Notes under the pieces: model-generated
Told to the model about the DNA's origin: nothing
Seen by the model: the letters and a program-made list of their open reading frames with translations, nothing else
The model's database searches: none
NCBI RefSeq assembly: GCF_018141105.1
Contig: NZ_CP054839.1
Coordinates: 6,079,411-6,143,410 of the forward strand
DNA length: 64,000 nt
Source of the DNA: Saccharopolyspora erythraea
GTDB lineage: Bacteria; Actinomycetota; Actinomycetes; Mycobacteriales; Pseudonocardiaceae
Reading direction: 5' to 3'
Program-made: the position numbers and the translations under genes
Shown: piece after piece, positions 51,421 through 60,593 of the stretch
Numbering within the stretch: position 1 is the first letter of the stretch
Layout of the letters: the number at the start of each line of letters is the position of its first letter

Positions 51421-52761
51421 TCAGTTCGACGTGACGGCGTTAGCGGTGTCGGCATCTGCAGTGGACGCCGGGTCCTCATCGATCGCGCTGCGGAACGTCT
51501 CGGCGAGCAAGATCAGGCAGATCAACGAGATCGCCGCGCTGCCGATCATGAACCACGCGACGGACGAACCATGTCCGGTCGCCTTCAGCAGCGCGGTTGT
51601 CACCGCGGGCGTCGCGGCGCTGCCCAGGACCCCCGACAGCATGTAGCTCACCGACAGGCCCGAGTAGCGGACCTGCGTGCCGAACAGCTCCGCGAGGAAC
51701 GTCGCGATCGGTCCGTAGTTGGCGGCGAAGGCGGTCATCAGGAGCAGGTAGCCCAGCAGCACCAGGCCGAAGACCTTCGTGTCCATGAGCCAGAACATCG
51801 GGAAGGCGACCGCTGCTTCGGCCACGATGCCGCCGATGATCACGGGCTTGCGTCCGATGCGGTCGGACAGCGCACCGAACATCGGGATGAGCGCGATTCC
51901 CGCGGCGCAGGACACGAGGACCACCGCGAGCATGGCACTGCGCTCGAGACCGAGGGTGTTCGTGCCGTAGGTGAGGCCGAACGCGACGAGGATGTTGAAG
52001 GCGACACCGGTGGACATGGTGGCCACCCCGCCGAGGACGACCTGCCGCCAGTAACGGCGGAACACCTCCACCAGCGGGACGCGTACCTGACCACTGGTCT
52101 GCTTCACCTTCTCGAAGGCCGGCGTCTCCAGCAGGCGCAGCCGGATGAACAAACCCACCAGGACCAGCAAACTGCTTGCCAGGAAAGGAACTCGCCATCC
52201 CCAGCTCAGCAGGTGCTCGTTCGGCAGCAGCGCAACGAGCAGGAACACGGAGTTGGCCAGCAGCGTGCCGATCGGGACACCGGTCTGCACCCACGACCCG
52301 AAGAACCCGCGCTTCTCCTCGGCCGCGTGTTCCACGGTCATGAGCACCGCACCGCCCCACTCACCGCCGAGGGCGAGCCCCTGAACCACCCGCAGCACCA
52401 GCAGCAGAACAGGCGCCCACACCCCCAGCGTGGCGTAGGTCGGCAGCAGACCGATGGCGAAAGTCGCCAGTCCCATCATGATCAGCGAGATCAGCAGCAT
52501 CGACTTGCGGCCCATCCGGTCACCGAAGTGCCCGAAGAAGGCTGCTCCGATCACGCGGGCGATGTAGGCCGAGGCGAACGTCCCGAACGCCAGCAGCGTG
52601 CCGACGAGAGGATCGAAGGTCGGGAAGAACAACGCGTTGAACGCGATGGCCGACGCCGTCGCGAACACGAACAGGTCGTACCACTCGACCGCGGTGCCGA
52701 TGAGGCTCGCAACGGCGACCTTGCGCACGGATCTTTGCTGTTCGGTGGAATGCTGCGTCAT
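51421..52761 (-). CDS. Second MHS-family MFS permease
   Basis: A 446-residue metabolite:H+ symporter. It has AVEWYDLFVFATAS in helix 1, FFGHFGDRMGRKSMLL after helix 2 and VQGLALGGEWGGAVLM in helix 4. It is clearly related to the permease at 46691 but not a recent duplicate: many loop residues differ. It is co-transcribed with RidA. The substrate is unknown; a carbamoyl-amino acid or hydantoin-like compound for the M20 enzyme is possible. Confidence 0.88.
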   Translation of the reverse strand: MTQHSTEQQRSVRKVAVASLIGTAVEWYDLFVFATASAIAFNALFFPTFDPLVGTLLAFGTFASAYIARVIGAAFFGHFGDRMGRKSMLLISLIMMGLATFAIGLLPTYATLGVWAPVLLLVLRVVQGLALGGEWGGAVLMTVEHAAEEKRGFFGSWVQTGVPIGTLLANSVFLLVALLPNEHLLSWGWRVPFLASSLLVLVGLFIRLRLLETPAFEKVKQTSGQVRVPLVEVFRRYWRQVVLGGVATMSTGVAFNILVAFGLTYGTNTLGLERSAMLAVVLVSCAAGIALIPMFGALSDRIGRKPVIIGGIVAEAAVAFPMFWLMDTKVFGLVLLGYLLLMTAFAANYGPIATFLAELFGTQVRYSGLSVSYMLSGVLGSAATPAVTTALLKATGHGSSVAWFMIGSAAISLICLILLAETFRSAIDEDPASTADADTANAVTSN

Positions 52762-52938
52762 GGAGTCTCCGGCTCATCGTTGGACATCCTCAGCGCCGCC
52801 GGACACCGGCAGGTTCTCCGGCGAGCACGTGGTTCCAGAACGGTCCAGCAATGGCCGCACGCGAACAATGACGACAGCCCCAAGGGTCGTGCTCATCTGC
52901 TGAGCAAATGCCCAAAAGTCTCGCTCAGCTCGGGCAGA

Positions 52939-53301
52939 TCACGGGCCTGAGCTGACCGCCAAGGGCCTCCACTCAGTGACCAGGTCGAGCAGCCCGGGGA
53001 ACCGCGCGTTGAGGTCGTCGACGCGGACGTGACTGCGCCGTTCCAGGCCGTACTGGCGCTGGCGCAGCACGCCGGCGTCGCGCAGTGCGCGAAAGTGGTG
53101 GGTCAACGAGGACTTCGGACGGTCGAAGCCGAACCAGCCGCAGGTGTGGTCGAAGGCTTCGGACTCGAGCAGCAGCTTGCGGACGATCTCCAAGCGCAGC
53201 GGGTCGGACAGCGCCCCGAACACGGTCTCCAGCCGCAGGTCCTCCACGGCGGGTTCGGGCAGCGGCGCGGGCAGGTCGGTCCCGGCGGCACGCGGTGACA
53301 T
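52939..53301 (-). CDS. ArsR-family repressor
   Basis: A 120-residue winged-helix repressor. It has ALSDPLRLEIVRKLLL, then a DNA-recognition helix in PKSSLTHHFRALRDAGVL and the beta-hairpin QRQYGLERRSHVRV. There is no CxC metal motif in helix 3 (SLTHHF), so it is unlikely to be a classical arsenic or zinc/cadmium sensor. It is divergent from an MFS gene with a perfect 8-bp palindrome in between, so it probably represses that transporter. Confidence 0.88.
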   Translation of the reverse strand: MSPRAAGTDLPAPLPEPAVEDLRLETVFGALSDPLRLEIVRKLLLESEAFDHTCGWFGFDRPKSSLTHHFRALRDAGVLRQRQYGLERRSHVRVDDLNARFPGLLDLVTEWRPLAVSSGP

Positions 53302-53321
53302 CGGTTACACCTCACGATCTA

Positions 53322-53343
53322 CAGTACGACTTTTCTCGTACTG
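53322..53343. promoter_or_regulatory. ArsR operator palindrome
   Basis: CAGTACGA and TCGTACTG form a perfect 8-bp inverted repeat with a 6-base CTTTTC centre, in the 89-base gap between the ArsR and MFS genes. A related GATCGTACAAG half-site lies at about 53362-53372. Confidence 0.65.
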
Positions 53344-53390
53344 ATGACTAAGTTCGAGTCTGATCGTACAAGGGATGACGAGGAGTTCTC

Positions 53391-54593
53391 ATGACGCAGG
53401 TCCTGCCGGCACCGGCACTCGCACCACCCCGCCGGGAGATCTGGCTGGCCGCGTGGCCGGTGACGGCGGTGATGGTGCTGTCCAACGCCGCCACTCCGCT
53501 CTACGTGCTGTGGCAGCAGCGGATCGGCTTCTCCGCAGGCGTGGTGACCGTCGTCTATGCCGCCTACATCGTCGGACTGCTGGGCGCGCTGATGGTCGCA
53601 GGCGTCGCCTCCGACCGCCTGGGACGCAAGCCGATCCTGCTGCCCGCACTGCTGCTCGGCGCACTCGCGTGCCTGCTTTTCGCCACCGCGACCACGGTCT
53701 TGACGCTGGTGCTGGCCAGGCTGCTCACCGGGATCGCCGTCGGCGCGATCCTGTCCGCCGGGACCGCCGCCGTCACCGACGTCGCCGGACCTCGGCGCTC
53801 CCGGCTGGCCTCCCTGCTGGGCTCGACCGCGATGGTCCTCGGCGCCGGACTCGGGCCGCTGCTGGCCGGGGTGCTGTCGGAAACGCTGCCCGGCCCGACG
53901 GTCGCGGTGTTCGTGCTGGTCGCAGCGGTACTGGCCACGGCGTTGCTGGTCATAGTCCGGATGCCGCTGCCCCGGCGCACCGCCTCGACCGGTGGTTCCT
54001 GGGTGCGACTGCCCGCCGTACCCCGCGCGAACCGGCGACAGCTCGCACTGGGGCTGGCCGCGTTCGCGCCGGGAATCTCGGCGGTCGGGTTCGTGCTCTC
54101 GCTCGGCCCGTCGCTGCTGTCGGACCTGCTCGGCACCGACAACCGGATCGTGTCCGGCGCGACGATCTTCGTGCTTTTCACCGCCGCGACAGCGGTGCAG
54201 TTCGCGGTGCGCGGGCTCGCGGTGCACCGCATCCTCCTGCTCAGCGCGGGCGCCACCATCGGCTCCATGGGAAGCCTTCTCGTGGCGGTGCACGGTGCCT
54301 CCGTGCCCGCGCTGGTGCTGGCCGCGCTGCTGGCCGGCGCCGGACAGGGACTCGGACAGCTCGGTGGACTTTCCCTGCTGGGCGCGTCGGTGCAGCCGAC
54401 CCGCCTGGCCGAGGCCAACGCCGCGCTCAACGCCGGCGGCTACCTCCCAGCCGGGGTGCTGCCAATGCTCGCCGGATTCCTCAGCGACAGAGTCGGCCTA
54501 CCGACCGCAGCGACCGCGTTCGGCGTCGCGGTCGCCCTCGCGGCCCTGCTCGGAGGCATTTTCGTCGCCAGGCGGCGAAGTTCCGAACACTGA
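53391..54593 (+). CDS. MFS efflux-type transporter
   Basis: A 400-residue permease with 12 predicted helices. The loop 2-3 signature GVASDRLGRKPILLPAL is present and RLLTGIAVGAILSAGTAAV is in helix 4. The compact size fits drug- or metabolite-efflux DHA1-like proteins. GAGGAG precedes the ATG by 6 bases. It is probably derepressed when the adjacent ArsR protein binds its ligand. Confidence 0.85.
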   Translation: MTQVLPAPALAPPRREIWLAAWPVTAVMVLSNAATPLYVLWQQRIGFSAGVVTVVYAAYIVGLLGALMVAGVASDRLGRKPILLPALLLGALACLLFATATTVLTLVLARLLTGIAVGAILSAGTAAVTDVAGPRRSRLASLLGSTAMVLGAGLGPLLAGVLSETLPGPTVAVFVLVAAVLATALLVIVRMPLPRRTASTGGSWVRLPAVPRANRRQLALGLAAFAPGISAVGFVLSLGPSLLSDLLGTDNRIVSGATIFVLFTAATAVQFAVRGLAVHRILLLSAGATIGSMGSLLVAVHGASVPALVLAALLAGAGQGLGQLGGLSLLGASVQPTRLAEANAALNAGGYLPAGVLPMLAGFLSDRVGLPTAATAFGVAVALAALLGGIFVARRRSSEH

Positions 54594-54964
54594 TCGCCCG
54601 TCGCCGGGCGGCGAACGGTTGCCACTGCGTGACTCCGTCGCAGGCCGACAGGCGGTGCCAGGTGGCGGCGTGCCGGGCAGCTGAGGACGACGCGCACCGG
54701 CGGGCTCCGCGAACGCCCTCGCGACGAGCGCCTGCACGCCGCCCATGGTGCCGGTCCTGACGAACTTTGCGCAGCAGCTCCCGCACGCGGAAGCCGACCG
54801 CTTCAGTGACGTAGCGGCGCAGGCTTTCGACGGTGAGATCTCCGTCGCCTGGAACCCGGACGTGGCGCCGTTCCCACCGCAGCGGTGATCGCGCGCCGCG
54901 AGCCATGGCGTGTCGGCACCCACGGCGCCGACCCGGACGGGCGCGCATGTCAGACTGCCAGGCG
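54594..54964. other. Intergenic region before the nuclease/helicase gene
   Basis: About 370 bases. A 47-codon frame at 54745-54888 (VLTNFAQQLPHAEADRFSD) is open, but has no ribosome-binding site or known relatives that I recognise. No terminator or operator is evident. Confidence 0.35.
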
Positions 54965-57900
54965 ATGCATACCCCGTCCGACCTCGCCGATCTGCTCGAA
55001 TGCGAACACCGCAGCATCCTCAAGCAGGCGTTGGCGGCGGGATTGCCCGGCGCGCCGCGCCCGAGCTCCGGGCCCGACCGGCTGGCCGTCAAGCACGGCC
55101 GTGCGCACGAGGCAGCCACCCTCGAACGGCTGCGCGGCGAGCGCAAGACCGTGATCGAAATCGACGAGCGCGACCAGGTCGCCGCCGCGAAGGCCACCGC
55201 GGAAGCGCTGCGGGCGAACGCGTCGGTGGTCTACCAGGCTGTTTTCCACGACGGCGAGTTCTCCGGCCGCGCCGATTTCCTGCTCCGCGACGACCAAGGC
55301 CGCTACGAGGTCTATGACACGAAGCTCGCGCGGCACGCGAAGCCGTCCGCGGTCGTGCAGCTCACCGCGTACGCCGACGCGTTGCGCCGCGCCGGTTGGC
55401 CGGCCGGGCCGGAGATGCACCTGCTGCTCGGTGACGGCACCACGCGCAGCCTGCGCGTCGACGATTTCCTGCCGCTGCTAGATCGCCTCCGTGACCGGCT
55501 GGTCACGCGGCCGCCACGGCTGCCGGAACGCATGTGGGCCGACGAACGCCCCGCCTGCACCGGCTGCGCGTTCGCCGACCACTGCTCGTCCGCGCGCGAG
55601 GCGGACCGGGATCTGTCGCTGGTCGCGGGCATGCGTGGCGAACAGCGGCGCAAGCTCGTGACTGCCGGGCTCGGCACGATCGACGCGCTCGCCACCGCCG
55701 AGCCGGCGGACCGGCCCCGTGACATGTCGGTAGGCACGTTCGCGACCTTGCGTGCGCAGGCCGCGATCCAGGTGCGGCAGGACGAAACCGGCGAATTGGC
55801 TTACGAGGTAATCGACCCGTCGGCGCTGGCCGAGCTGCCGCCACCGAGCCCGGGCGACATCTTCTTCGACATGGAAGGCGACCCGTATGCGCTCGCCGGC
55901 ACCGGGCTGGAGTACCTGTTCGGCGCCGTCACGCACGACGCGCGCTTCACACCGTTCTGGGCGCATACGCGGACGCAGGAGAAGCGTGCTTTCGAGGAGT
56001 TCGTCGACTTCGCCACCGCCAGGCTGACCGACGATCCGGACGCACACGTCTTCCACTACGCGCCGTACGAGGTCACGGCCGTCAAGCGGCTCGCCGCGGT
56101 GCACGGAACGCGCGAGGAAGCCGTGGACGAACTGCTGCGCAGCGGCCGGATGGTCGACCTGTACGCCGTGGTACGCAAGGCTTTGCGCGTCGGCCAGCGG
56201 TCGTACTCGATCAAGTACCTCGAACCGTTGTACATGCCGGAAGCCCGCGACGGCGACGTGAAGACCGCGGCGTCGAGCATCGAGGCGTACGAGGACTACC
56301 TGACACTCTCCAAGGCCGGCGACGTCGAAGAGGCCGACGAGGTGCTGCGCGGCATCGCCGAATACAACGAGTACGACTGCGTGTCCACGTTGCGGCTGCT
56401 GGAGTTCCTGCACCGCGTCCGCGAGGAAGCGGGCATCGAGCTCGCAACCCCGGCACCGGAGTCCGAAGTGGACGCCCTGCTGCGGCAGACGGAAGAGGAA
56501 GAGGCCGCGCTGCGCCGGGCCGAACGCGCGGCCGCGCTGGCGGCGCTGGTCGACCCGCTGCTCGACGGCCTGCCCGATGATCCCGCCGACTTCACCCCGG
56601 ACGACCACGCTCGCGCGCTGCTCGCCGCCTCCGTCGGTTACCACCGGCGCGAGACGAACCCGGCGTGGTGGGAGTTCTTCCGGCAGCTCGCCGCACCGGT
56701 CGGCGACCTGGAGGTGGACACGACCTGCGCTGTGCCGGTGTCGGTGTCGGCGGGCGAATGGGTGCCGCCGTCGGGACGGCTGCGCACGGCCAAGCGCACG
56801 CTCACAGTGGCGTGCGACCCGGACCGGCCGCATCCGTTCGCGGTCGGGGACGCCGTGCGGCTGCGGTACGGCGCCGATGCGCGGGACGCGAAAGTCGTGG
56901 CGGCCTCGGCGGTCGAGCTGACGCTGGAGGAGAGCAGCGCACCGGACAGCACGTCGAACGAGCGACCGGTCGCGGTCCTGCCGGGCGGCCCGGTGCGCCC
57001 CGCGCCGAAGGACGAGGCTGTGGCCGAGCTGGCCCGGCTGGTCGGGGAAACGCTCCCGGAGCTGCCCGCGCATCCGGGCGTGGACCTGCTGCGCCGGATC
57101 CCCCGGTTGCGCGGGGGTGCGCTGCCCGCGTCCGGCGAGGACTCGGTGGCCACCGTGATCGAGGCGGTCGACGCGCTCGCCGGGTCGGTGCTCGCGGTGC
57201 AGGGCCCGCCCGGGGCGGGGAAGACGTACTTGGCGGGTAAGCTGATCGCGCACCTCGTGCGGTCCGGGCGGACCGTCGGTGTGACGTCCAACAGCCACAA
57301 GGCCGTGGAGAACGTGCTGTCCGCCGCGCTCGGCAACGCGCCGTCGATGTCGTGCGCAAAACGGCCGCGTCGGACGCCGGATCCCGCGCTGCCGTGGGAA
57401 CAGCCGAAATCGAACAACGCGTTGGCCAAATGGCGCGCCGAGCACAACGACGGGCACCTCGTCGGCGGCACCGCGTGGACGTTCGCGAACACCGCCGTGC
57501 GCGAAGAACCGTTCGACGTACTGGTGATCGACGAGGCCGGGCAGTTCGCGCTCGCGGACGCGCTGGCCGTGTCGATGTGCGCGAAGAACGTGGTGCTGCT
57601 CGGCGATCCGCAGCAGCTGCCGCAGGTGGTGCAGGGCACGCACCCGGCGGGCGCAGAGGCGTCGGCGTTGGGGCATCTGATCGGCGACGCGGACATCATG
57701 CCACCCGAGCTGGGCTACTTCCTGGACCAGACACGGCGCATGCACCCGGCCGTGTGCGCGCCGGTTTCCCGGTTGTCGTACGCGGGTTTGCTGCACTCGC
57801 ACCCATCCGCGGACCGTTCGGTCGACGGCTTCGCCTCCGGGCTGTACCTCGCGTCGGTGGAGCACCGCGGGAACACCACGCGGTCGATCGAGGAAGCGGA

Positions 57901-58321
57901 GCAGGTCGTCTCGGTGATCGCGGACCTGCACGGGCGCACGTGGCAGGGCCGTCCGCTGACGGACGCGGATTTCCTCGTGGTGGCGCCGTACAACCTGCAG
58001 GCGCGGACGGTCACGCACGCACTGTCCGGCGCCGGTTTCGGCGATGTGCGCGTCGGCACGGTGGACCGGTTCCAAGGCCAGGAAGCCCCGGTGGTGGTGA
58101 CGACGATGACATCCTCGTCAGCGATCGACCTGCCCCGCGGACTGGATTTCCTGTTGTCCCGCAACCGGTTGAACGTGGCACTGTCGCGAGCGCAGTCGGT
58201 GGCGGTGCTGGTGTGCAGCCCGCGGCTGCTGGAGGCCGACATTCGGACTGTGGAGCAGATGCGGCTCATCTCCGGGATGCTCGGACTGCTGCGCGACGCC
58301 CGCCCCTGGCCCGCTCTCTGA
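54965..58321 (+). CDS. TM0106-type RecB-like nuclease fused to a superfamily 1 helicase
   Basis: An 1118-residue fusion. Residues 1-210 are a Cas4/RecB-like nuclease: GRADF (about 101-105) and DTK (about 118-120) supply metal ligands, and Cys13 plus the CTGCAFADHC cluster (about 198-207) look like a 4Fe-4S site. Residues about 300-520 are an RNase H-like domain (IFFDMEGDP ... YNEYDC). The C-terminus is a Upf1/Dna2-like helicase: P-loop GPPGAGKT (747-754), DEAG (856-859), GDPQQLPQV, DRFQGQE and NVALSRAQ. The ATG at 54965 is one choice; 54947 is in frame. Family function is unproven; DNA repair or processing is likely. Confidence 0.88.
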   Translation: MHTPSDLADLLECEHRSILKQALAAGLPGAPRPSSGPDRLAVKHGRAHEAATLERLRGERKTVIEIDERDQVAAAKATAEALRANASVVYQAVFHDGEFSGRADFLLRDDQGRYEVYDTKLARHAKPSAVVQLTAYADALRRAGWPAGPEMHLLLGDGTTRSLRVDDFLPLLDRLRDRLVTRPPRLPERMWADERPACTGCAFADHCSSAREADRDLSLVAGMRGEQRRKLVTAGLGTIDALATAEPADRPRDMSVGTFATLRAQAAIQVRQDETGELAYEVIDPSALAELPPPSPGDIFFDMEGDPYALAGTGLEYLFGAVTHDARFTPFWAHTRTQEKRAFEEFVDFATARLTDDPDAHVFHYAPYEVTAVKRLAAVHGTREEAVDELLRSGRMVDLYAVVRKALRVGQRSYSIKYLEPLYMPEARDGDVKTAASSIEAYEDYLTLSKAGDVEEADEVLRGIAEYNEYDCVSTLRLLEFLHRVREEAGIELATPAPESEVDALLRQTEEEEAALRRAERAAALAALVDPLLDGLPDDPADFTPDDHARALLAASVGYHRRETNPAWWEFFRQLAAPVGDLEVDTTCAVPVSVSAGEWVPPSGRLRTAKRTLTVACDPDRPHPFAVGDAVRLRYGADARDAKVVAASAVELTLEESSAPDSTSNERPVAVLPGGPVRPAPKDEAVAELARLVGETLPELPAHPGVDLLRRIPRLRGGALPASGEDSVATVIEAVDALAGSVLAVQGPPGAGKTYLAGKLIAHLVRSGRTVGVTSNSHKAVENVLSAALGNAPSMSCAKRPRRTPDPALPWEQPKSNNALAKWRAEHNDGHLVGGTAWTFANTAVREEPFDVLVIDEAGQFALADALAVSMCAKNVVLLGDPQQLPQVVQGTHPAGAEASALGHLIGDADIMPPELGYFLDQTRRMHPAVCAPVSRLSYAGLLHSHPSADRSVDGFASGLYLASVEHRGNTTRSIEEAEQVVSVIADLHGRTWQGRPLTDADFLVVAPYNLQARTVTHALSGAGFGDVRVGTVDRFQGQEAPVVVTTMTSSSAIDLPRGLDFLLSRNRLNVALSRAQSVAVLVCSPRLLEADIRTVEQMRLISGMLGLLRDARPWPAL

Positions 58322-58507
58322 CCCCCAACTCCTTGAAGCCCACCACCCTGGGCCAACCATGCCGTACATGCCCTCTCGCCCAGAGTGCCTCATCATGCTC
58401 CGCGCAAGGCCCGGCTGGGGCGCTCCAGCGCAGGTCGACCTCGGAATTCCCCAAGTGCTGGCGATGCCTGGTCATCAGTCCTTGGTGATTTTGCAGGCGA
58501 AGCAGCT

Positions 58508-58612
58508 CGGCCGAGACGATCAACGGCCTCTATGACACCGAAGTGATCAAACCCCGCGACCCCTGCCGGAGCTTGGACCAAGTCGAATACGCCACCGCAG
58601 AACGGGTCGAAT
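58508..58612 (+). pseudogene. IS3-family OrfB fragment
   Basis: About 35 codons (SAETINGLYDTEVIKPRDPC ... LDQVEYATAERVE) match the region just after the last catalytic Glu of IS3-family transposases (AETINGLYKTEL ... VELATLEWVDWFN). Both sides are missing and the reading stops matching before the WVDWFNHRR segment. It is a scrap between the helicase and quinone-oxidoreductase genes. Confidence 0.65.
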
Positions 58613-58714
58613 CCGGAGACCGGCGCGGGTTCCGGCGGGAGCTTCTTGACCTCGACTTTGCTTGAGGTTTTACGGTGGGCACCAAGTCGGTCAAGTCTGG
58701 GATGTGGTGTGACG

Positions 58715-59683
58715 ATGCGCGTGATCCGGGTGCGTGAGTTCGGTGGGCCCGAGGTGCTGGTGCCCGAAGAAGTTCCCGATCCGGTGGCTGGTCCGGGGCA
58801 GGTCGTGGTGGGTTTGGCCGTCGCTGATGTCATCTACCTCGACACGTTGTTGCGCGGTGGGTGGGGTGGAGAGTTCTTTCCCATCGAGCTTCCGTATGTG
58901 CCTGGCGGAGGTGGTGCGGGGCGCGTGCTGTCTGTGGGCGAGGGTGTCGATGCGAGCTGGGTCGGGCGCCACGTCCTCGCCCGAGCCACCGGCGGGTATG
59001 CGGAGCGGATCGTCGCCAGTGCGGAGGAAGTCGTGGAGGTTCCCGACGGAGTGGACTCCACTCAGGCAGCGGCCATGCTCCACGATGGGGCCACAGCACT
59101 GAAGCTCGCACAGGAGGCGAAGATCGACAAGGGCGAGTGGGTACTGGTCGCGGCCGCGACCGGTGGCGCGGGCTCGCTGCTGGTGCAACTGGTGCGCAAC
59201 GCCGGCGCACGGGTGGTCGCGGCAGCGCGAGGTGAGCGCAAGCTGGCGCTGGCTCGCGAGTTGGGCGCGGAGGTCGTGGTCGACTACTCGGAACAGGGTT
59301 GGCAGCACCGGGTCCGCGACGCCGTGGGCGGCGCGGGTGTCGACCTGGCTTTCGACGGTGCGGGAGGAGAACTCGGCAAGGCGGCGTTCGACACGGTGGC
59401 CGAGGGCGGCCGGTTCGTCACCTACGGCACCTCCAACGGCGGGTTCGCCGACATCGATCCGCGGGCGGCCGAGCAGCGCCAGGTCACGGTCATCAACTCC
59501 TTGGAAGCCGGTCCCCCCGACCAGGCCACCGTGCGAGAACTGCTCACCGAGGCGCTCACGTTGACCGCCCAGCGTCGAATCCGCCCGGTCATCGGCGCGA
59601 CCTACCCACTGGCACGAGCCAGGGAGGCCCACACATCACTTGCCGAACGCGCCACGCTCGGAAAATCGCTCCTCCTCGTCTGA
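58715..59683 (+). CDS. Quinone oxidoreductase-type (zinc-free) medium-chain dehydrogenase
   Basis: A 322-residue MDR-superfamily enzyme. It begins MRVIRVREFGGPEVL, a classic quinone-oxidoreductase start, with ARATGGYAERIV and the NADPH-binding AAATGGAGSLLVQL (about 147-160). There are no zinc-binding Cys/His ligands. It probably reduces quinones or enals with NADPH. An ATG at 58715 is chosen; the open frame upstream to 58646 has no family similarity. Confidence 0.85.
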   Translation: MRVIRVREFGGPEVLVPEEVPDPVAGPGQVVVGLAVADVIYLDTLLRGGWGGEFFPIELPYVPGGGGAGRVLSVGEGVDASWVGRHVLARATGGYAERIVASAEEVVEVPDGVDSTQAAAMLHDGATALKLAQEAKIDKGEWVLVAAATGGAGSLLVQLVRNAGARVVAAARGERKLALARELGAEVVVDYSEQGWQHRVRDAVGGAGVDLAFDGAGGELGKAAFDTVAEGGRFVTYGTSNGGFADIDPRAAEQRQVTVINSLEAGPPDQATVRELLTEALTLTAQRRIRPVIGATYPLARAREAHTSLAERATLGKSLLLV

Positions 59684-59999
59684 GCGCCTGTTCTTGAGCC
59701 CCGGGGGTGCAGTGGAAGAGGGCCTCTGCCAGTGATCGCGACACCACATCAAGATCGACACAGCAAAATCCCGATCCGTTCGCGTCCAGCTCAGCAATGA
59801 TCGCTGCGTACGCTGTGGGCACGCAGCGGTGAGTTCATCGATGACATAGCACCAATGGGCGCATGGGTCACCCAGCGCAGGGACGGTGCACATCCGGCTT
59901 CGGTGAACTTCGAGGCGACGAACAGCACCGTGGGCAAGACATCGCCGCACCCATCGGAACCGCGATCCTCGGCGAGGCCGGACGGTACGACGACGGGTT
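59684..59999. other. Convergent intergenic region without a gene
   Basis: About 316 bases between the quinone oxidoreductase stop and the Rrf2 stop. No convincing frame, hairpin or repeat was seen. Confidence 0.4.
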
Positions 60000-60443
60000 C
60001 TACTGATCGGGATCCGTGTCGAGGCTGCGCAGTTCGCCCACACTGTCGGCGAGGGTGCGGTCGCCGAGTGAGGCGAGCACCGCTTGCTCGGCCTCGGCGG
60101 TGAGCGCGGCGAAGTACTCCGCCGCGTGCGCGGTGACCAGGCACACCTGCTCCGCCTTCGGCGAGCACGCCCACAGGGGCTTGTCGCCGACGGCACAGCG
60201 GTAGATCTCCGCCAGTGTGATCTGGTCCGCCGGACGCCCCAGCCGGGCCCCACCCGCGCGGCCCTTGGTGCAGACGACCAGCCCCTCGTCCGTCAGCGGG
60301 ACCAGGAGCTTGCGGACCAGACTCGGGTTGGCGCGCAGACCGCGCGCCAACCGGGCCGAGCTCAACGCGGTGGAGCCGTCTTCGGCGGCCAGCGCCAGGA
60401 ACAGCATCACCTGCAGCGCGCGGGAGAACCGGATGTCCAACAT
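60000..60443 (-). CDS. Rrf2-family repressor with three C-terminal cysteines
   Basis: A 147-residue Rrf2 protein. The winged helix spans residues 1-75 (ALQVMLFLAL, LARGLRANPSLVRKLLVPLTDEGLV). Cys83, Cys93 and Cys101 lie where IscR/NsrR-type members hold an Fe-S cluster, though the spacing (9 and 7 residues) is wider than in IscR; Cys58 is a fourth. The ATG at 60443 has GGAGG 8 bases upstream. It is divergent from an Old Yellow Enzyme gene, so redox- or electrophile-responsive control of that gene is likely. Confidence 0.85.
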   Translation of the reverse strand: MLDIRFSRALQVMLFLALAAEDGSTALSSARLARGLRANPSLVRKLLVPLTDEGLVVCTKGRAGGARLGRPADQITLAEIYRCAVGDKPLWACSPKAEQVCLVTAHAAEYFAALTAEAEQAVLASLGDRTLADSVGELRSLDTDPDQ

Positions 60444-60520
60444 GGTATCCACCTCCGCCCGCAGATCAGCACCGAGCGTACGCGACGTCCGCTCCCATCC
60501 CAGAATAGCAATCATCACAG

Positions 60521-60557
60521 TTGCACTTCGCGGCATTAAATGTATGTTTGACTTACA
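60521..60557 (+). promoter_or_regulatory. Promoter and Rrf2 operator for the OYE gene
   Basis: TTGCAC (60521-60526) and TATGTT (60543-60548) are 16 bases apart and resemble -35 and -10 boxes. The -10 is covered by TGTATGTTTGACTTACA (60541-60557), a near-palindrome (TGTATGT / ACTTACA), placed where a repressor would block transcription. Confidence 0.5.
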
Positions 60558-60593
60558 CACTTCACCGCACACGCACGGCAGGAGATCGACACG

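Noticed and set aside
54745-54888. 47-codon frame before the nuclease/helicase gene
   Set aside because: No ribosome-binding site, no family similarity, and the antisense strand is equally open.
55478-58075. 865-residue open frame antisense to the nuclease/helicase gene
   Set aside because: Translation is Arg/Val/His-rich without domains. It mirrors the codon bias of the real gene on the plus strand.
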